Positions 1 to 8,310 of a DNA stretch of 64,000 nucleotides are shown here, one piece after another (the stretch's first letter is position 1; each line of letters begins with the position of its first letter). Under the pieces are notes generated by a model that was not told the DNA's origin, did no database searches, and worked only from the letters and a program-made list of their open reading frames with translations. Both the position numbers and the translations under genes were made by a program. This DNA is from Veillonellales bacterium (GTDB taxonomy: Bacteria > Bacillota > Negativicutes > Veillonellales > Dialisteraceae). The DNA is taken from contig CALXPQ010000001.1 of NCBI GenBank assembly GCA_944390485.1, positions 558,001-622,000 of the forward strand. Direction: 5' to 3'.

Positions 1-2138
1 TGCTCTGACCGGCCGCCCGCGTAGACCGCCGCCTCCGGCCGGAACCATTTCATTGTATCACGATTCACCGCCGGGCGGAACGGCTCCGCGCCGCCCAGCC
101 ACAGCCGGTGCGCCGTGGGCGCGACGTCCTCCATGGGACCGCTCCCGCCGTCGATGTACCAGCCGTCATCGCCCATTTCAAAATACCAGCTCTCCCCGTC
201 CGTCTCCGCCGAAAGGCCGCCGGACAGCCGGAAGCGGGCCCGGTCATAGAAGCGCACCCGGCTCTCCGGATGACCCGCCGTGAAGCCGGCCGCCTCGTCC
301 GCCGTGCCCTCCGGGAGCCAGATTTCTCCGATGGGCATAGCGAGCGTGAAAGGAGACGCCCCGCGGCTCCGCCGGAAGTCGCCGATGAAGACGTCCGCAT
401 GGAACAGTCCTTTGTACTCCAGCACGGACCGTAGCTCCCGCTCCCCCATATCCATGGGAAGGCCGCCGTCGCGGTAGTACACCACCGCGTGCGTCCCGTC
501 CGTCCACACCGCCGCGCGGGACGAGCCGAGGTCCGGCACGAAGAGCTCCATCTCCGGCCGCGACGCGTACGACCAGCCGCAGCCCGCGAGCAGCGTGCCC
601 GCCAGCGCCGCAGCGCCCGCGAGACGGCGGGGAGCCTGCCGCCACCACCGCGTCGTCCGCGCGAGGAGCAGCGCGCCGTAATAGAGCGCCGTCTCCGCTC
701 CGGCCATCCCGCCCGCCGGGAGCGAAGCGTGAGGCAGCGCCGCGAGATGCGCGTTCAGCCGGAGCGCCGCCCACAGGAGATAGTCCGTCCCCTGCAGCAG
801 CCCGCCGGCCAGCGGCGGCACGGCCCACACGAAAAGAGCCGCGAGCAGCCCCGCGATGATCGCCCACTCGAGGAGCGGCGTCACGAGGAGATTCGCCGGC
901 ACGAAGTACAGCGGCAGGCGATGGAAATCATAGAGCACCACCGGCACCGTGAGGAGCTGCGCCGCCAGGGCGAGCGCCGTCCCCTCCCGCACCCACCGCG
1001 GCAGATGGGGGACGCGCCCCAGCAGGCCCGTCAGCGGCCGGTAAAAGAAAAGGATGCCCGCCGACGCGCCCACAGAGAGCTGGAAGCTCACGTCGAAAAG
1101 ATAGAACGGGTCCCACAGGAGCATGGCCAGCACCGCCGCGCCGAGAACGAGCAGGGCTTCCCTGTCCCGATGGAAGAAAAGCCCCATCACGGAGAGCACG
1201 CCCATGAGGGACGCGCGCACCACCGGCGGCACGAAGCCCGCCAGCGCCGCATAGCACAGGATCACGGCGGCCGCCGCGGGCAGCACGATCCGCTCCGGCA
1301 GGCGCAGCCACCGCCCGAGAAGGCACAGGAAGCCGAAGAGGAGCGCCACATGCGAGCCGGACACGGAGAGGATGTGCACGATGCCCGTGGCCGTGAAGCC
1401 CTCCAGCACGCCGTCGGGCAGCGCTTCATAATGCCCGCCGAAGAGGAGCGTCATCAGCACGGAGAGCCTCGCCGGGTCCATGTACGACGCGAAAGACGCC
1501 CGCACGCTATCCCGGATGTCCTTCGCCGCCGCTTCAAGCCGGAAGACCCCTGCCGGGCCGCCGGGCCGGATCGCTCCCGGCTCCTCCGTATAAATGCGGC
1601 CCAGAAGACGGCGGCTCCGGTAGCGGCTCTCCAGATCCATCTTTCCCGGATTCTTGTAGAAACGGAACGCCGACAGCTCCCCGTCCACCGAGACGGACGT
1701 GTCCGGCGGCAGGACTTTCGCAGCCTCTTCCCACGGCGCGTACAGATAGACCGCGCCACGCACGGGATGGACCGAGCCGTCCTCATACCGCACCGACGAG
1801 ACCTCCGCCGGGTAGCACACATGGCCCTCCGGCCCCGGCCTGCACAGCGCCTCGCCGGAGATCACCGCAGAGAACGTCCCCGACGCGCCGGCCAGCGCCT
1901 GCGGCTCCCACGCGAGCAGCGCCAGATCCATGCGCACCATGCCGGCGGCACACGCAAAAAAGAGACAGGCACCCCATGCCGCCGTGCGCTTCCCTTTCGC
2001 AAGCGCCGCGGCCGACAGCCCCGCGAAGACCAGCCCTCCCATGCCCGCCGGCACCAGAGGGAGCTCCGCCGCGTCCGCCGCCCAGATGCCGAGCGCCAGC
2101 GCGCACGCGCACCACACGATGAGGTACCTGTCTCTCAT
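1..2138 (-). CDS. comEC: ComEC/Rec2 DNA-uptake channel (3' end cut by window)
   Basis: Inner-membrane channel that passes single-stranded DNA into the cytoplasm during transformation. The frame is open from ATG 2138 to the window edge (712 codons visible, no stop), and its ATG overlaps the comEA TGA (ATGA). The central part shows the family core 'GIVHILSVSGSHVALLFGF' (about residues 240-260) amid many hydrophobic segments. The C-terminal region corresponding to the metallo-beta-lactamase-like domain (from about residue 525) reads 'FVPDLGSSRAAVW' where the family has DVGQGD, and 'FHADVFIGDFRRS' where an HxHxDH motif is expected. The channel part therefore looks intact, but the nuclease-like domain lacks its metal ligands. 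The extreme C-terminus is outside the window. Confidence 0.88.
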   Translation of the reverse strand, partial: MRDRYLIVWCACALALGIWAADAAELPLVPAGMGGLVFAGLSAAALAKGKRTAAWGACLFFACAAGMVRMDLALLAWEPQALAGASGTFSAVISGEALCRPGPEGHVCYPAEVSSVRYEDGSVHPVRGAVYLYAPWEEAAKVLPPDTSVSVDGELSAFRFYKNPGKMDLESRYRSRRLLGRIYTEEPGAIRPGGPAGVFRLEAAAKDIRDSVRASFASYMDPARLSVLMTLLFGGHYEALPDGVLEGFTATGIVHILSVSGSHVALLFGFLCLLGRWLRLPERIVLPAAAAVILCYAALAGFVPPVVRASLMGVLSVMGLFFHRDREALLVLGAAVLAMLLWDPFYLFDVSFQLSVGASAGILFFYRPLTGLLGRVPHLPRWVREGTALALAAQLLTVPVVLYDFHRLPLYFVPANLLVTPLLEWAIIAGLLAALFVWAVPPLAGGLLQGTDYLLWAALRLNAHLAALPHASLPAGGMAGAETALYYGALLLARTTRWWRQAPRRLAGAAALAGTLLAGCGWSYASRPEMELFVPDLGSSRAAVWTDGTHAVVYYRDGGLPMDMGERELRSVLEYKGLFHADVFIGDFRRSRGASPFTLAMPIGEIWLPEGTADEAAGFTAGHPESRVRFYDRARFRLSGGLSAETDGESWYFEMGDDGWYIDGGSGPMEDVAPTAHRLWLGGAEPFRPAVNRDTMKWFRPEAAVYAGGRSE

Positions 2139-2713
2139 AAGGTGATCCTGTCTTCGATTTTTCCATACCGCCCTTCCCCGATGGAAGGGACATCCATCAA
2201 CTCTTCCTTGGTCCGGAACCAGCCGTGCTCCCGCCGGTAGTCCAGAATCTTCTGCGCCGTCACCTCGCCGATGCCGGGCAGCGTCTCCAGCTCCTCCAGT
2301 CCCGCCTGATTGATATTCACCACCGGCTCCGCTGTCACCGTGACGCGCTCCGGATCGAGCGGGATGTGGATTTTCTCCCCGTCGGCAAGCCGCGCGGACA
2401 GATTCACCGCGTCCACGTCCGCGTAGGGGATGATATCCCCGGCGGCGCGCACCAGCTCATACACCCGGCTTCCGGCGGGCACATCATACACGCCGGGATG
2501 CTTCACCGCGCCGGAAATGTACACCTCGATCTGTCCCGACGGCGCCGCGGCAGGCGCATCGGCGTCCGTCTCCTCCACCACGAGCATGTCCTCCGTTTCC
2601 GGCGAAGCCCACGGCTCCCATACCCAGAGTCCGATGCCCGCAAGAACGGCAATGAGGCACGCAAAAAGGAGGACATACCGCCGCTCTCCTCCCTCCGGTT
2701 CCGGGAATTCCAT
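2135..2713 (-). CDS. comEA: ComEA-type DNA receptor (SLBB + helix-hairpin-helix)
   Basis: Membrane-anchored DNA-binding protein that hands extracellular DNA to ComEC. Order: short cytoplasmic lead, one hydrophobic anchor ('VLLFACLIAVLAGIGLWVW'), a charged linker, an SLBB-like domain beginning 'IEVYISGAVKHPGVY', and a C-terminal tandem helix-hairpin-helix ('INQAGLEELETLPGIG', 'LMDVPSIG'). ATG 2713 is chosen because GGGAGG lies 6 bases upstream. An in-frame ATG at 2752 sits two bases from a possible -10 (TATCAT on the minus strand, 2754-2759) and has no ribosome site. It is the first gene of the competence pair and overlaps comEC, so the two are probably translationally coupled. Length (192 aa) is normal for the family. 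Confidence 0.9.
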   Translation of the reverse strand: MEFPEPEGGERRYVLLFACLIAVLAGIGLWVWEPWASPETEDMLVVEETDADAPAAAPSGQIEVYISGAVKHPGVYDVPAGSRVYELVRAAGDIIPYADVDAVNLSARLADGEKIHIPLDPERVTVTAEPVVNINQAGLEELETLPGIGEVTAQKILDYRREHGWFRTKEELMDVPSIGEGRYGKIEDRITL

Positions 2714-2927
2714 GGCGCGCCTCCCTTCCATGCATTTTTCTTCTGTTTTCATTATGATAACACATCTTCACCGCATAAAACGGACCGCCTCCGCATTTGC
2801 GCAAATCTTAATTTTCTTTCCGCCCGCCCCACATTCATTCCCATTCCGCCGGAAACGTTCTTTCTTCGTTAGATTTGGTTCCTTGTCCTCCTTTTTACAG
2901 CCCCGTTGCATGGTTACTGCCATTCCC

Positions 2928-3308
2928 TTACCAGCGGCTCTTCCAGGTATAGTCCATGGCGTCGGTGAAGCGGCCGGTGGTGAGGTTGTTTTTCATCATG
3001 TACTGCCGATTGCCCCGCGGGATGGACAGGGCGAGGCGTGTCCCGTCATTCAGGATGACCCGCACCACAGTGGTCCAGCCGTCGTCAGTCACGTTCTCGA
3101 TGCGGTACGGCGCGCCGTCATACGTATCCGCCGTGATAATGAGCGGCTCGCCGTATCGGCTTTGCCACCGTCCCGTCACGAGAAGCGTACCTGCCGCCGA
3201 AGGCCTCGTCTTCACCGGAAAGTTTGTTTCCGCCGGGAATGCAGCCGCCGTCCCTGCCGTACCCAGAAGCAGGCACAGCGCTGCGGCAATTTTTACCCAT
3301 CGTTTCAT
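2928..3308 (-). CDS. Small exported protein of unknown function
   Basis: A 126-residue protein with a clear signal peptide (MKRW, then a hydrophobic stretch ending TAAAFPAE), so it is probably periplasmic. The mature part is rich in beta-type alternation and charged residues ('LLVTGRWQSRYGEPLIITA', 'DDGWTTVVRVILNDGT'). I do not recognise a family. GAAGGAAGG precedes ATG 3308. It stands alone between the comEA 5' region and the terminator that ends the coaD unit. The 175 bases between it and comEA hold only an AT-rich promoter-like stretch. Confidence 0.72.
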   Translation of the reverse strand: MKRWVKIAAALCLLLGTAGTAAAFPAETNFPVKTRPSAAGTLLVTGRWQSRYGEPLIITADTYDGAPYRIENVTDDGWTTVVRVILNDGTRLALSIPRGNRQYMMKNNLTTGRFTDAMDYTWKSRW

Positions 3309-3423
3309 TTGTCCTTCCTCCCTTCTGAACTGAGTCCTTTTTCTTTATTGTACCGCGCGGAGCGCTGCGCTGCCGTTGATTCTGCCGGTTCCGGCACCGC
3401 GGCGGACAGAGTTTTCCGGCATG

Positions 3424-3453
3424 CGAAAAGAGCCTCCCTTTCGGGAAGCTCTT
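3424..3453 (-). terminator. Rho-independent terminator of the der-to-coaD unit
   Basis: Arms AAGAGC(C)TCCC and GGGA(A)GCTCTT around a 4-base loop (3428-3453), with TTTTC following on the minus strand. It lies just after the stop of the coiled-coil gene at 3465. Confidence 0.75.
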
Positions 3454-3464
3454 CCTGCGGTTGC

Positions 3465-3953
3465 TTATTTCTGGCTGTCGTCCTGGTCCTGATGCTGCAT
3501 GGCCGCCGCATTGGAGTCGATCAGGCTCTGGCGGTTCTTTTTCAGGGTGTCCAGCATGTTCTCCATGTTGGTCTCCACGTATTTCAGCACGTCGGTCGCA
3601 TAGGTGACGGAGCTGGTGCGGAGTTCTTCCGCCGAGGCGTTCGCAGAGGAGATGATCTGGTTCGCCCGTTCCTGCGCCTGCTTCACCAGTTCGCTCTCTT
3701 CGGTGATGCGGGCGATGTAGTCCTTCGCCTGCGCGATGGTGTCGTCGGCTTTCTTTTCCGCGTCGAGAAGGATGCGTTCCTTATCCGCGACGATGCGCTT
3801 GGCATTGTCCAGTTCGTTCGGCAGGGACTGGTTGATGGCGTCAATGAGGCGGGTCACCTCTTCTTCATCGACCGCTTTCTTCGTGGTGAAGGGGATCGTC
3901 TTCGCGTTCAGCACCACATTTTCCAGTTCTTCCAGTAATTTCTTCGTATCCAT
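3465..3953 (-). CDS. Coiled-coil protein resembling ATP synthase B / DivIVA-like proteins
   Basis: A 162-residue, very hydrophilic protein that is almost entirely helical. Heptad-like runs extend from about residue 45 to 140 ('KERILLDAEKKADDTIAQA', 'ESELVKQAQERANQIISSA'). It has no signal peptide and no membrane segment. Proteins of this type beside coaD in Firmicutes are annotated as ATP synthase B/B'-like or DivIVA-like. The function is not established, and a role at the membrane or division site is only a guess. ATG 3953 is preferred over the GTG two codons earlier because GAGG stands 7 bases upstream. It starts 2 bases after the coaD stop and is the last gene of its unit. Confidence 0.78.
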   Translation of the reverse strand: MDTKKLLEELENVVLNAKTIPFTTKKAVDEEEVTRLIDAINQSLPNELDNAKRIVADKERILLDAEKKADDTIAQAKDYIARITEESELVKQAQERANQIISSANASAEELRTSSVTYATDVLKYVETNMENMLDTLKKNRQSLIDSNAAAMQHQDQDDSQK

Positions 3954-3955
3954 GT

Positions 3956-4450
3956 TCACGCCTCACTTTTATCAGATTTGAACTTTGCTTCTATGACCTG
4001 CTGGACATAGGGCGGCACGAGTTTTGATACATTGCCTCCGAAGCATGCCAGTTCCCGCACGCCGGTGGAGCTCAGGAAAGAATATTTTCCCTCCGTCATG
4101 AAGAACGCGGTCTCCAGCGTGGGATTGACTTTTTTCAGCAGGAGGGCCCGCTGGAATTCGTATTCGAAATCGCTGAACGCGCGCAGTCCGCGGATGAGGA
4201 GATGACAGTTGCGGGCCTCCGCATATTCATTGAGCAGGCCGTCGAACGCATCCACTTCCACGTTCGGCAGATGCTTCGTGGTCTCCTTCAGCATATCCAG
4301 CCGCTCTTCCATGGTAAACATGGAGTGCTTATTCGGATTGCGGAACACGGCGACGATGAGATGGTCGACGAGCGCCGCGCTTCTTTCGATGATGTTCAGG
4401 TGCCCGTAGGTCACCGGATCAAAGCTGCCCGGGCAGATGGCAATTTTCAT
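3956..4450 (-). CDS. coaD: Phosphopantetheine adenylyltransferase
   Basis: Catalyses the penultimate step of coenzyme A synthesis, transferring AMP from ATP to 4'-phosphopantetheine in the cytoplasm. The N-terminus 'CPGSFDPVTYGHLNII' holds the nucleotidyltransferase T/HxGH motif, and a C-terminal 'FLSSTGVREL' region matches the family ISSTxVRE motif. The length of 164 aa is standard. GAAGGTGAAG precedes the ATG. It lies 10 bases after rsmD, an order common in Firmicutes. Confidence 0.96.
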   Translation of the reverse strand: MKIAICPGSFDPVTYGHLNIIERSAALVDHLIVAVFRNPNKHSMFTMEERLDMLKETTKHLPNVEVDAFDGLLNEYAEARNCHLLIRGLRAFSDFEYEFQRALLLKKVNPTLETAFFMTEGKYSFLSSTGVRELACFGGNVSKLVPPYVQQVIEAKFKSDKSEA

Positions 4451-4460
4451 AACTTCACCT

Positions 4461-5018
4461 TCAACACTTAGTATACAGGAGATACGTCACCGCGGTCTCT
4501 CCGACTTTCTTTTCCTTCCACAGGGAGACCTGCCCGCCCAAGAGCGGGAGATCCAGCGGTTCCGCGCTGACGTGCTCTGCAATGATGATGGAATGGTCTG
4601 CAGGAAGCCCCAGCCGGATGACAATCTCGAGGATCTCATTCACATAGCCCCTGCGGTACGGCGGGTCCAGGAAAATATAGTCGAACGTCTCGCCCGCAAG
4701 AGAACGGAGCGCCCGCCCCGCGTCTTTCCGCAGGATCCGCACTTTGTCCTCCGCATGACACCGGCGGGCGTTCTCCTGCAGGATGCTGCCGGTCGCCTGG
4801 TCGATCAGCACGGCTTCCGCCGCGCCGCGGCTTACCGCTTCGAGACCCAGCGCACCGGTGCCGGCGAAGATATCCAGCACCTTCGTATCGATGAGTCCCA
4901 CATTGGCGAGGACATTGAAAATGCTTTCTCTGGTGCGGCCCAGCGTCGGCCGGGTATTCATGCCCTTCGGTGCCGCGAGGACCGTGCCTCTGGCACTTCC
5001 TCCAATAATTCGGATCAT
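4461..5018 (-). CDS. rsmD: 16S rRNA (guanine966-N2)-methyltransferase
   Basis: SAM-dependent methyltransferase that modifies G966 of 16S rRNA. The N-terminus 'MIRIIGGSARG' is typical. The SAM-binding motif is 'VLDIFAGTGALGLEAVSRG' and the catalytic (N/D)PPY motif is 'IFLDPPYRRG'. Length is 185 aa. It is the gene before coaD. A weak hairpin (5065-5082) separates it from gpsA. Confidence 0.94.
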   Translation of the reverse strand: MIRIIGGSARGTVLAAPKGMNTRPTLGRTRESIFNVLANVGLIDTKVLDIFAGTGALGLEAVSRGAAEAVLIDQATGSILQENARRCHAEDKVRILRKDAGRALRSLAGETFDYIFLDPPYRRGYVNEILEIVIRLGLPADHSIIIAEHVSAEPLDLPLLGGQVSLWKEKKVGETAVTYLLYTKC

Positions 5019-5064
5019 ATTGCTCTTCCCATGTATTATATCATAACTGCCTTATAACGGAAGA

Positions 5065-5082
5065 CCGGAAACCCATTTCCGG
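5065..5082 (-). terminator. Weak hairpin between gpsA and rsmD
   Basis: CCGGAAA and TTTCCGG pair around CCCA. The bases after it on the minus strand (TCTTCCG) are not a good T-run, so it may attenuate rather than stop transcription. Confidence 0.4.
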
Positions 5083-5098
5083 CGGGGCGCAGGGCCCG

Positions 5099-6127
5099 TC
5101 ACAGCCGAAGGCCGGCTCCTTCGAAGAGCTCCTCTGTCTCCGCTTTTTTCGCCCGGTTCATGAGGTGCTCGATGGACTCCCGCGGGGTGCATTCCCCTGT
5201 CAGGACCTGGTGCACTTCTTCCGTGATGGGCATGGGGATGCCTTCCCGCGCCGCGATCTCATGGACGATGGCCGCGGTGCGGATGCCTTCCACGACCATG
5301 CGGGTGCCGCCGACGATCTCCTTCGCCGTTTTCCCCTCGGCCAGGAGCAGTCCCGCCGAATGGTTGCGGCTGTGGGTGCTGGTGCAGGTGGCGATGAGGT
5401 CGCCCATCCCGGAGAGACCGAAGAAGGTGTCCATCCGCGCGCCGAAATGCGTGCCGAAGCGCGTCATCTCCACGAGGCCGCGGGTCATGAGCGCCGCCCG
5501 GCTGTTGTCGCCGAGGCCCAGCCCGTCCAGCACGCCGCAGGCGAGGGCCATGATGTTCTTCAGCGCACCGCCGTACTCCACGCCGATGATGTCGTCGCTC
5601 CGGTACACGCGGAACGCCGGCCCCATGTAGATGTCCTGCACGAGGGCCACCGCAGACGACACGGAGGATGCGGCGACAGACGCCGCCGGCAGGCCGCGCC
5701 CCACTTCTTCCGCATGGTTCGGCCCGGAGAGAGCCACGATGCGGTCCGTGATGCCCGCCAGCTTCTCGCCGATCACCTGCGAGAGCCGGAGCCCGCCGTG
5801 CGAGGCGAGTCCTTTCGAAGCGGAGACGACCACCGCCCCTTTTTCAAGATACGGCGCGATGGACGCGGCGGTCTCTTCCGCCGCCATGGAGGGCGTGCAG
5901 AGGATGCAGCACGCCGCGCCGCGCACCGCTTCTTCCAGATCGCTTGTGATCCGCACCGCTGCCGGGATGCGGCACCCCGGCAGGTATGCCGTATTTTCCC
6001 GCGTCTCCCGGAGCCGCGCCGCCGTGTCCGGATTGCGGCAGTAGAGCCACACGTCGGGATTCTTTCCGGCGAGGAGCGACACCATGGCCGTGCCCCAGCC
6101 GCCGGCCCCTATCATGGTCAGTTTCAT
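5099..6127 (-). CDS. gpsA: Glycerol-3-phosphate dehydrogenase [NAD(P)+]
   Basis: Reduces dihydroxyacetone phosphate to sn-glycerol-3-phosphate for phospholipid synthesis. The N-terminal Rossmann motif is 'MIGAGGWGTAMVSLL'. Family signatures further on are 'ALSGPNHAEEVGRGLP' and 'GALKNIMALACGV' with the catalytic Lys, followed by 'LSGMGDLIATCTSTHSRN'. Length 342 aa is normal. Its ATG overlaps the plsY TGA (TGATG), so substrate production and the first acylation step are coupled. Confidence 0.96.
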   Translation of the reverse strand: MKLTMIGAGGWGTAMVSLLAGKNPDVWLYCRNPDTAARLRETRENTAYLPGCRIPAAVRITSDLEEAVRGAACCILCTPSMAAEETAASIAPYLEKGAVVVSASKGLASHGGLRLSQVIGEKLAGITDRIVALSGPNHAEEVGRGLPAASVAASSVSSAVALVQDIYMGPAFRVYRSDDIIGVEYGGALKNIMALACGVLDGLGLGDNSRAALMTRGLVEMTRFGTHFGARMDTFFGLSGMGDLIATCTSTHSRNHSAGLLLAEGKTAKEIVGGTRMVVEGIRTAAIVHEIAAREGIPMPITEEVHQVLTGECTPRESIEHLMNRAKKAETEELFEGAGLRL

Positions 6128-6735
6128 CAGGACGGCCTCTTTTCATGAGTAATCTTCTTCTCTTCGCCCCGCAGGAGACGGCCGATATTGTCCTTGTGCT
6201 TGAAGATGATGACCGCCGCCGCGAGCGCGCCGAACAGGGTGAATTCCAGCGGCCCGTCCGTGAGCCAAATCACGAGCGGCACCACCGGCGCGGCGCAGAT
6301 GGAAGAAAGGGAAACGATTTTCGAGCAGAGGAAGACCGCCAGCCACACGAGGAATGCCCCGAGCGCTGCCGGCGGCCACAGGCAGGCAAAGGCTCCCACG
6401 CCGCAGGCGACGCCCCGGCCGCTCTTGAAGTGGAGGAAGACAGACCAGTCATTGCCCACGATGACGAAGAGAGCGCACAGTACCATGGAGAGCTCGTCCC
6501 CCATGCCGCCGATGGCCACGGCGAGCACGCCCTTGAAGAAATCACAGAGGAAGACGGAGAGCCCCGCCTTCGCGCCGAGCACGCGGTACGCGTTCGTCGC
6601 GCCGATATTGCCGCTGCCCACGGTCTTCAGGTCGACGCCGTAGAAGACTTTCCCGATGATGTAGCCGCTCGGGATCGCTCCCAGAAGATACGCCGCCAGG
6701 CAGAACCCGATCAGCACGGGCGAAAAGCCGGTCAT
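6127..6735 (-). CDS. plsY: Acyl-phosphate:glycerol-3-phosphate acyltransferase
   Basis: Integral membrane enzyme that makes lysophosphatidic acid from acyl-phosphate and glycerol-3-phosphate. Family loops are visible: 'LLGAIPSGYIIGK' near the N-terminus, 'GSGNIGATNAYRVLG', and 'HFKSGRGVACGVG' in the third loop. Several hydrophobic helices fill the 202 residues. The start overlaps the der stop (ATGA) and the stop overlaps the gpsA start. Confidence 0.95.
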   Translation of the reverse strand: MTGFSPVLIGFCLAAYLLGAIPSGYIIGKVFYGVDLKTVGSGNIGATNAYRVLGAKAGLSVFLCDFFKGVLAVAIGGMGDELSMVLCALFVIVGNDWSVFLHFKSGRGVACGVGAFACLWPPAALGAFLVWLAVFLCSKIVSLSSICAAPVVPLVIWLTDGPLEFTLFGALAAAVIIFKHKDNIGRLLRGEEKKITHEKRPS

Positions 6736-8060
6736 AAGTCGTCACCGTCTTTCTTGCTGCGGACGATGATGCGGATCGGCGATCCCTCGAAGCCGAACGC
6801 CTCGCGGAGCCGGTTCTCGATGAAGCGCACATAGGAGAAATGGATGAGATTCGCATCGTTCGCAAAGAGGACGAACGTCGGCGGGCGGATGCCCACTTCC
6901 GTCATGTAATAGATCTTTGCCACGCGGCCGGAATGGGCCGGCGGCGGATTCACCATTTTCGCATCGTCCAGCAGATCGTTCAGGACGCTCGTGGAGATGC
7001 GCATGCTGTGCTGGTCCGCCACGTAGAAGAGAAGGTCCGCCAGCTTGTGGATGCGCTGCTTCGTCAGTGCGGAGCCGAAAAGCACCGGCGCATATTGCGC
7101 GAAGGGCAGCGCTTTGCGGATGTCTTCCGTGTAGTGCACCATGGTATTGTTGTCCTTCTCCACGGCGTCCCATTTATTGACGAGGAGGATGAGCCCCTTC
7201 CCCGCTTCGTGGACGTAGCCGGCGATTTTCTTGTCCTGCTCCGTCACCATGTCCCGCGCGTCCAGCACGAGCACCGCCACGTCGCAGTTGTCGATGGCGC
7301 GGATGGAGCGGATGACGCTGTATTTCTCCAGCGTGTCGGAGATCTTGCCCTTGCGGCGCATGCCCGCCGTATCCACGAGGATGAATTCCTTCCCCTGGTA
7401 TTTCCACACCGAGTCCACCGCATCGCGGGTGGTGCCCCATTCGTCCGCGACGAGGGAGCGCTCGTAGCCGAGGAGCGCATTGATCAGCGTGGACTTGCCC
7501 ACGTTCGGCCGGCCGATGATGGCCGCGCGGATGGGGTCGCTGTCGGAGCGCTCCGTTACCGGCGGGAAGCCTTCCGTCACCCGGTCCAGCAGATCGCCGA
7601 AGGACAGGTGGTTCACCGCGGAGATGCCGATGGGATCGCCCAGACCGAGTGAATAGAATTCATAGACATCCATCTCCTGATTGGCGCTGTCCACCTTGTT
7701 CACGGCCAGCACCACGGGCTTGCCCACCCGGCGCAGCATGGACGCGATGACTTCGTCGTCGTGGGTCACGCCGCTCCGCGCGTCGGTCACGAAAATGATG
7801 ACGTCCGCCTCTTCGATGGCGAGCTGCGCCTGCTGACGGATGCCGTCCACCATCTGGTCCGCTTCATTGCGGAACTCGATGCCGCCCGTATCGATCAGCG
7901 TAAATTCCCGGTCGAGCCAGCGCACGTCGCAGTAGATGCGGTCCCGGGTGACGCCGGGGATGTCCTCCACGATGGACACGCGCCGCTGCGCCAGTCCGTT
8001 GATGAGCGTCGATTTCCCCACGTTCGGGCGGCCGACGATGGCTACGAGTGGTTTGCTCAC
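6732..8060 (-). CDS. der: Ribosome biogenesis GTPase Der (EngA)
   Basis: Tandem-GTPase needed for 50S subunit assembly. Two complete G domains are seen: GRPNVGKST at residues 10-18 with DTGG and NKVD, and a second GRPNVGKST at about residue 180 with DTAGMRRKG and NKWD. A KH-like C-terminal domain follows. Length 442 aa is typical. It heads the der-plsY-gpsA-rsmD-coaD run. The 250 bases upstream hold two hairpins, the first being the terminator of the preceding ispH unit. Confidence 0.97.
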   Translation of the reverse strand: MSKPLVAIVGRPNVGKSTLINGLAQRRVSIVEDIPGVTRDRIYCDVRWLDREFTLIDTGGIEFRNEADQMVDGIRQQAQLAIEEADVIIFVTDARSGVTHDDEVIASMLRRVGKPVVLAVNKVDSANQEMDVYEFYSLGLGDPIGISAVNHLSFGDLLDRVTEGFPPVTERSDSDPIRAAIIGRPNVGKSTLINALLGYERSLVADEWGTTRDAVDSVWKYQGKEFILVDTAGMRRKGKISDTLEKYSVIRSIRAIDNCDVAVLVLDARDMVTEQDKKIAGYVHEAGKGLILLVNKWDAVEKDNNTMVHYTEDIRKALPFAQYAPVLFGSALTKQRIHKLADLLFYVADQHSMRISTSVLNDLLDDAKMVNPPPAHSGRVAKIYYMTEVGIRPPTFVLFANDANLIHFSYVRFIENRLREAFGFEGSPIRIIVRSKKDGDDL

Positions 8061-8208
8061 AGTATCACCTCTTACCTATGAAAAGATCTCCGCACGCGGA
8101 AATCCGATGGTTCCCATATCATAAAATACATAGCACAAAATGCCTGTTTCCACAAGCGGGCCGCTTTTTCCCTCGAGGAGAGGCCGAGCGCCTCAGCCCT
8201 TCCTCAAG

Positions 8209-8256
8209 AAAAAAAGATATGCGGCAGCCACCGTCCATACAGACAATGGCTCCCGC
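8209..8256 (-). terminator. Terminator of the scpA-to-ispH unit
   Basis: On the minus strand GCGGGAGCCA pairs with TGGCTGCCGC (one mismatch; 8247-8256 with 8221-8230), followed after ATATC by seven T. It lies 55 bases after the IspH-S1 stop. Confidence 0.72.
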
Positions 8257-8265
8257 ATTCTCATT

Positions 8266-8290
8266 CCCCGCACTGCGGGGCTTTTCTTTT
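8266..8290 (+). terminator. Plus-facing hairpin with T-rich tail
   Basis: CCCCGC and GCGGGG pair around ACT, and CTTTTCTTTT follows on the plus strand. No plus-strand gene is visible upstream. It may end antisense transcripts, or it may be a second, weaker stop for ispH. Confidence 0.4.
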
Positions 8291-8310
8291 ATCAGGCCGG
8301 CGAGCGGGAC

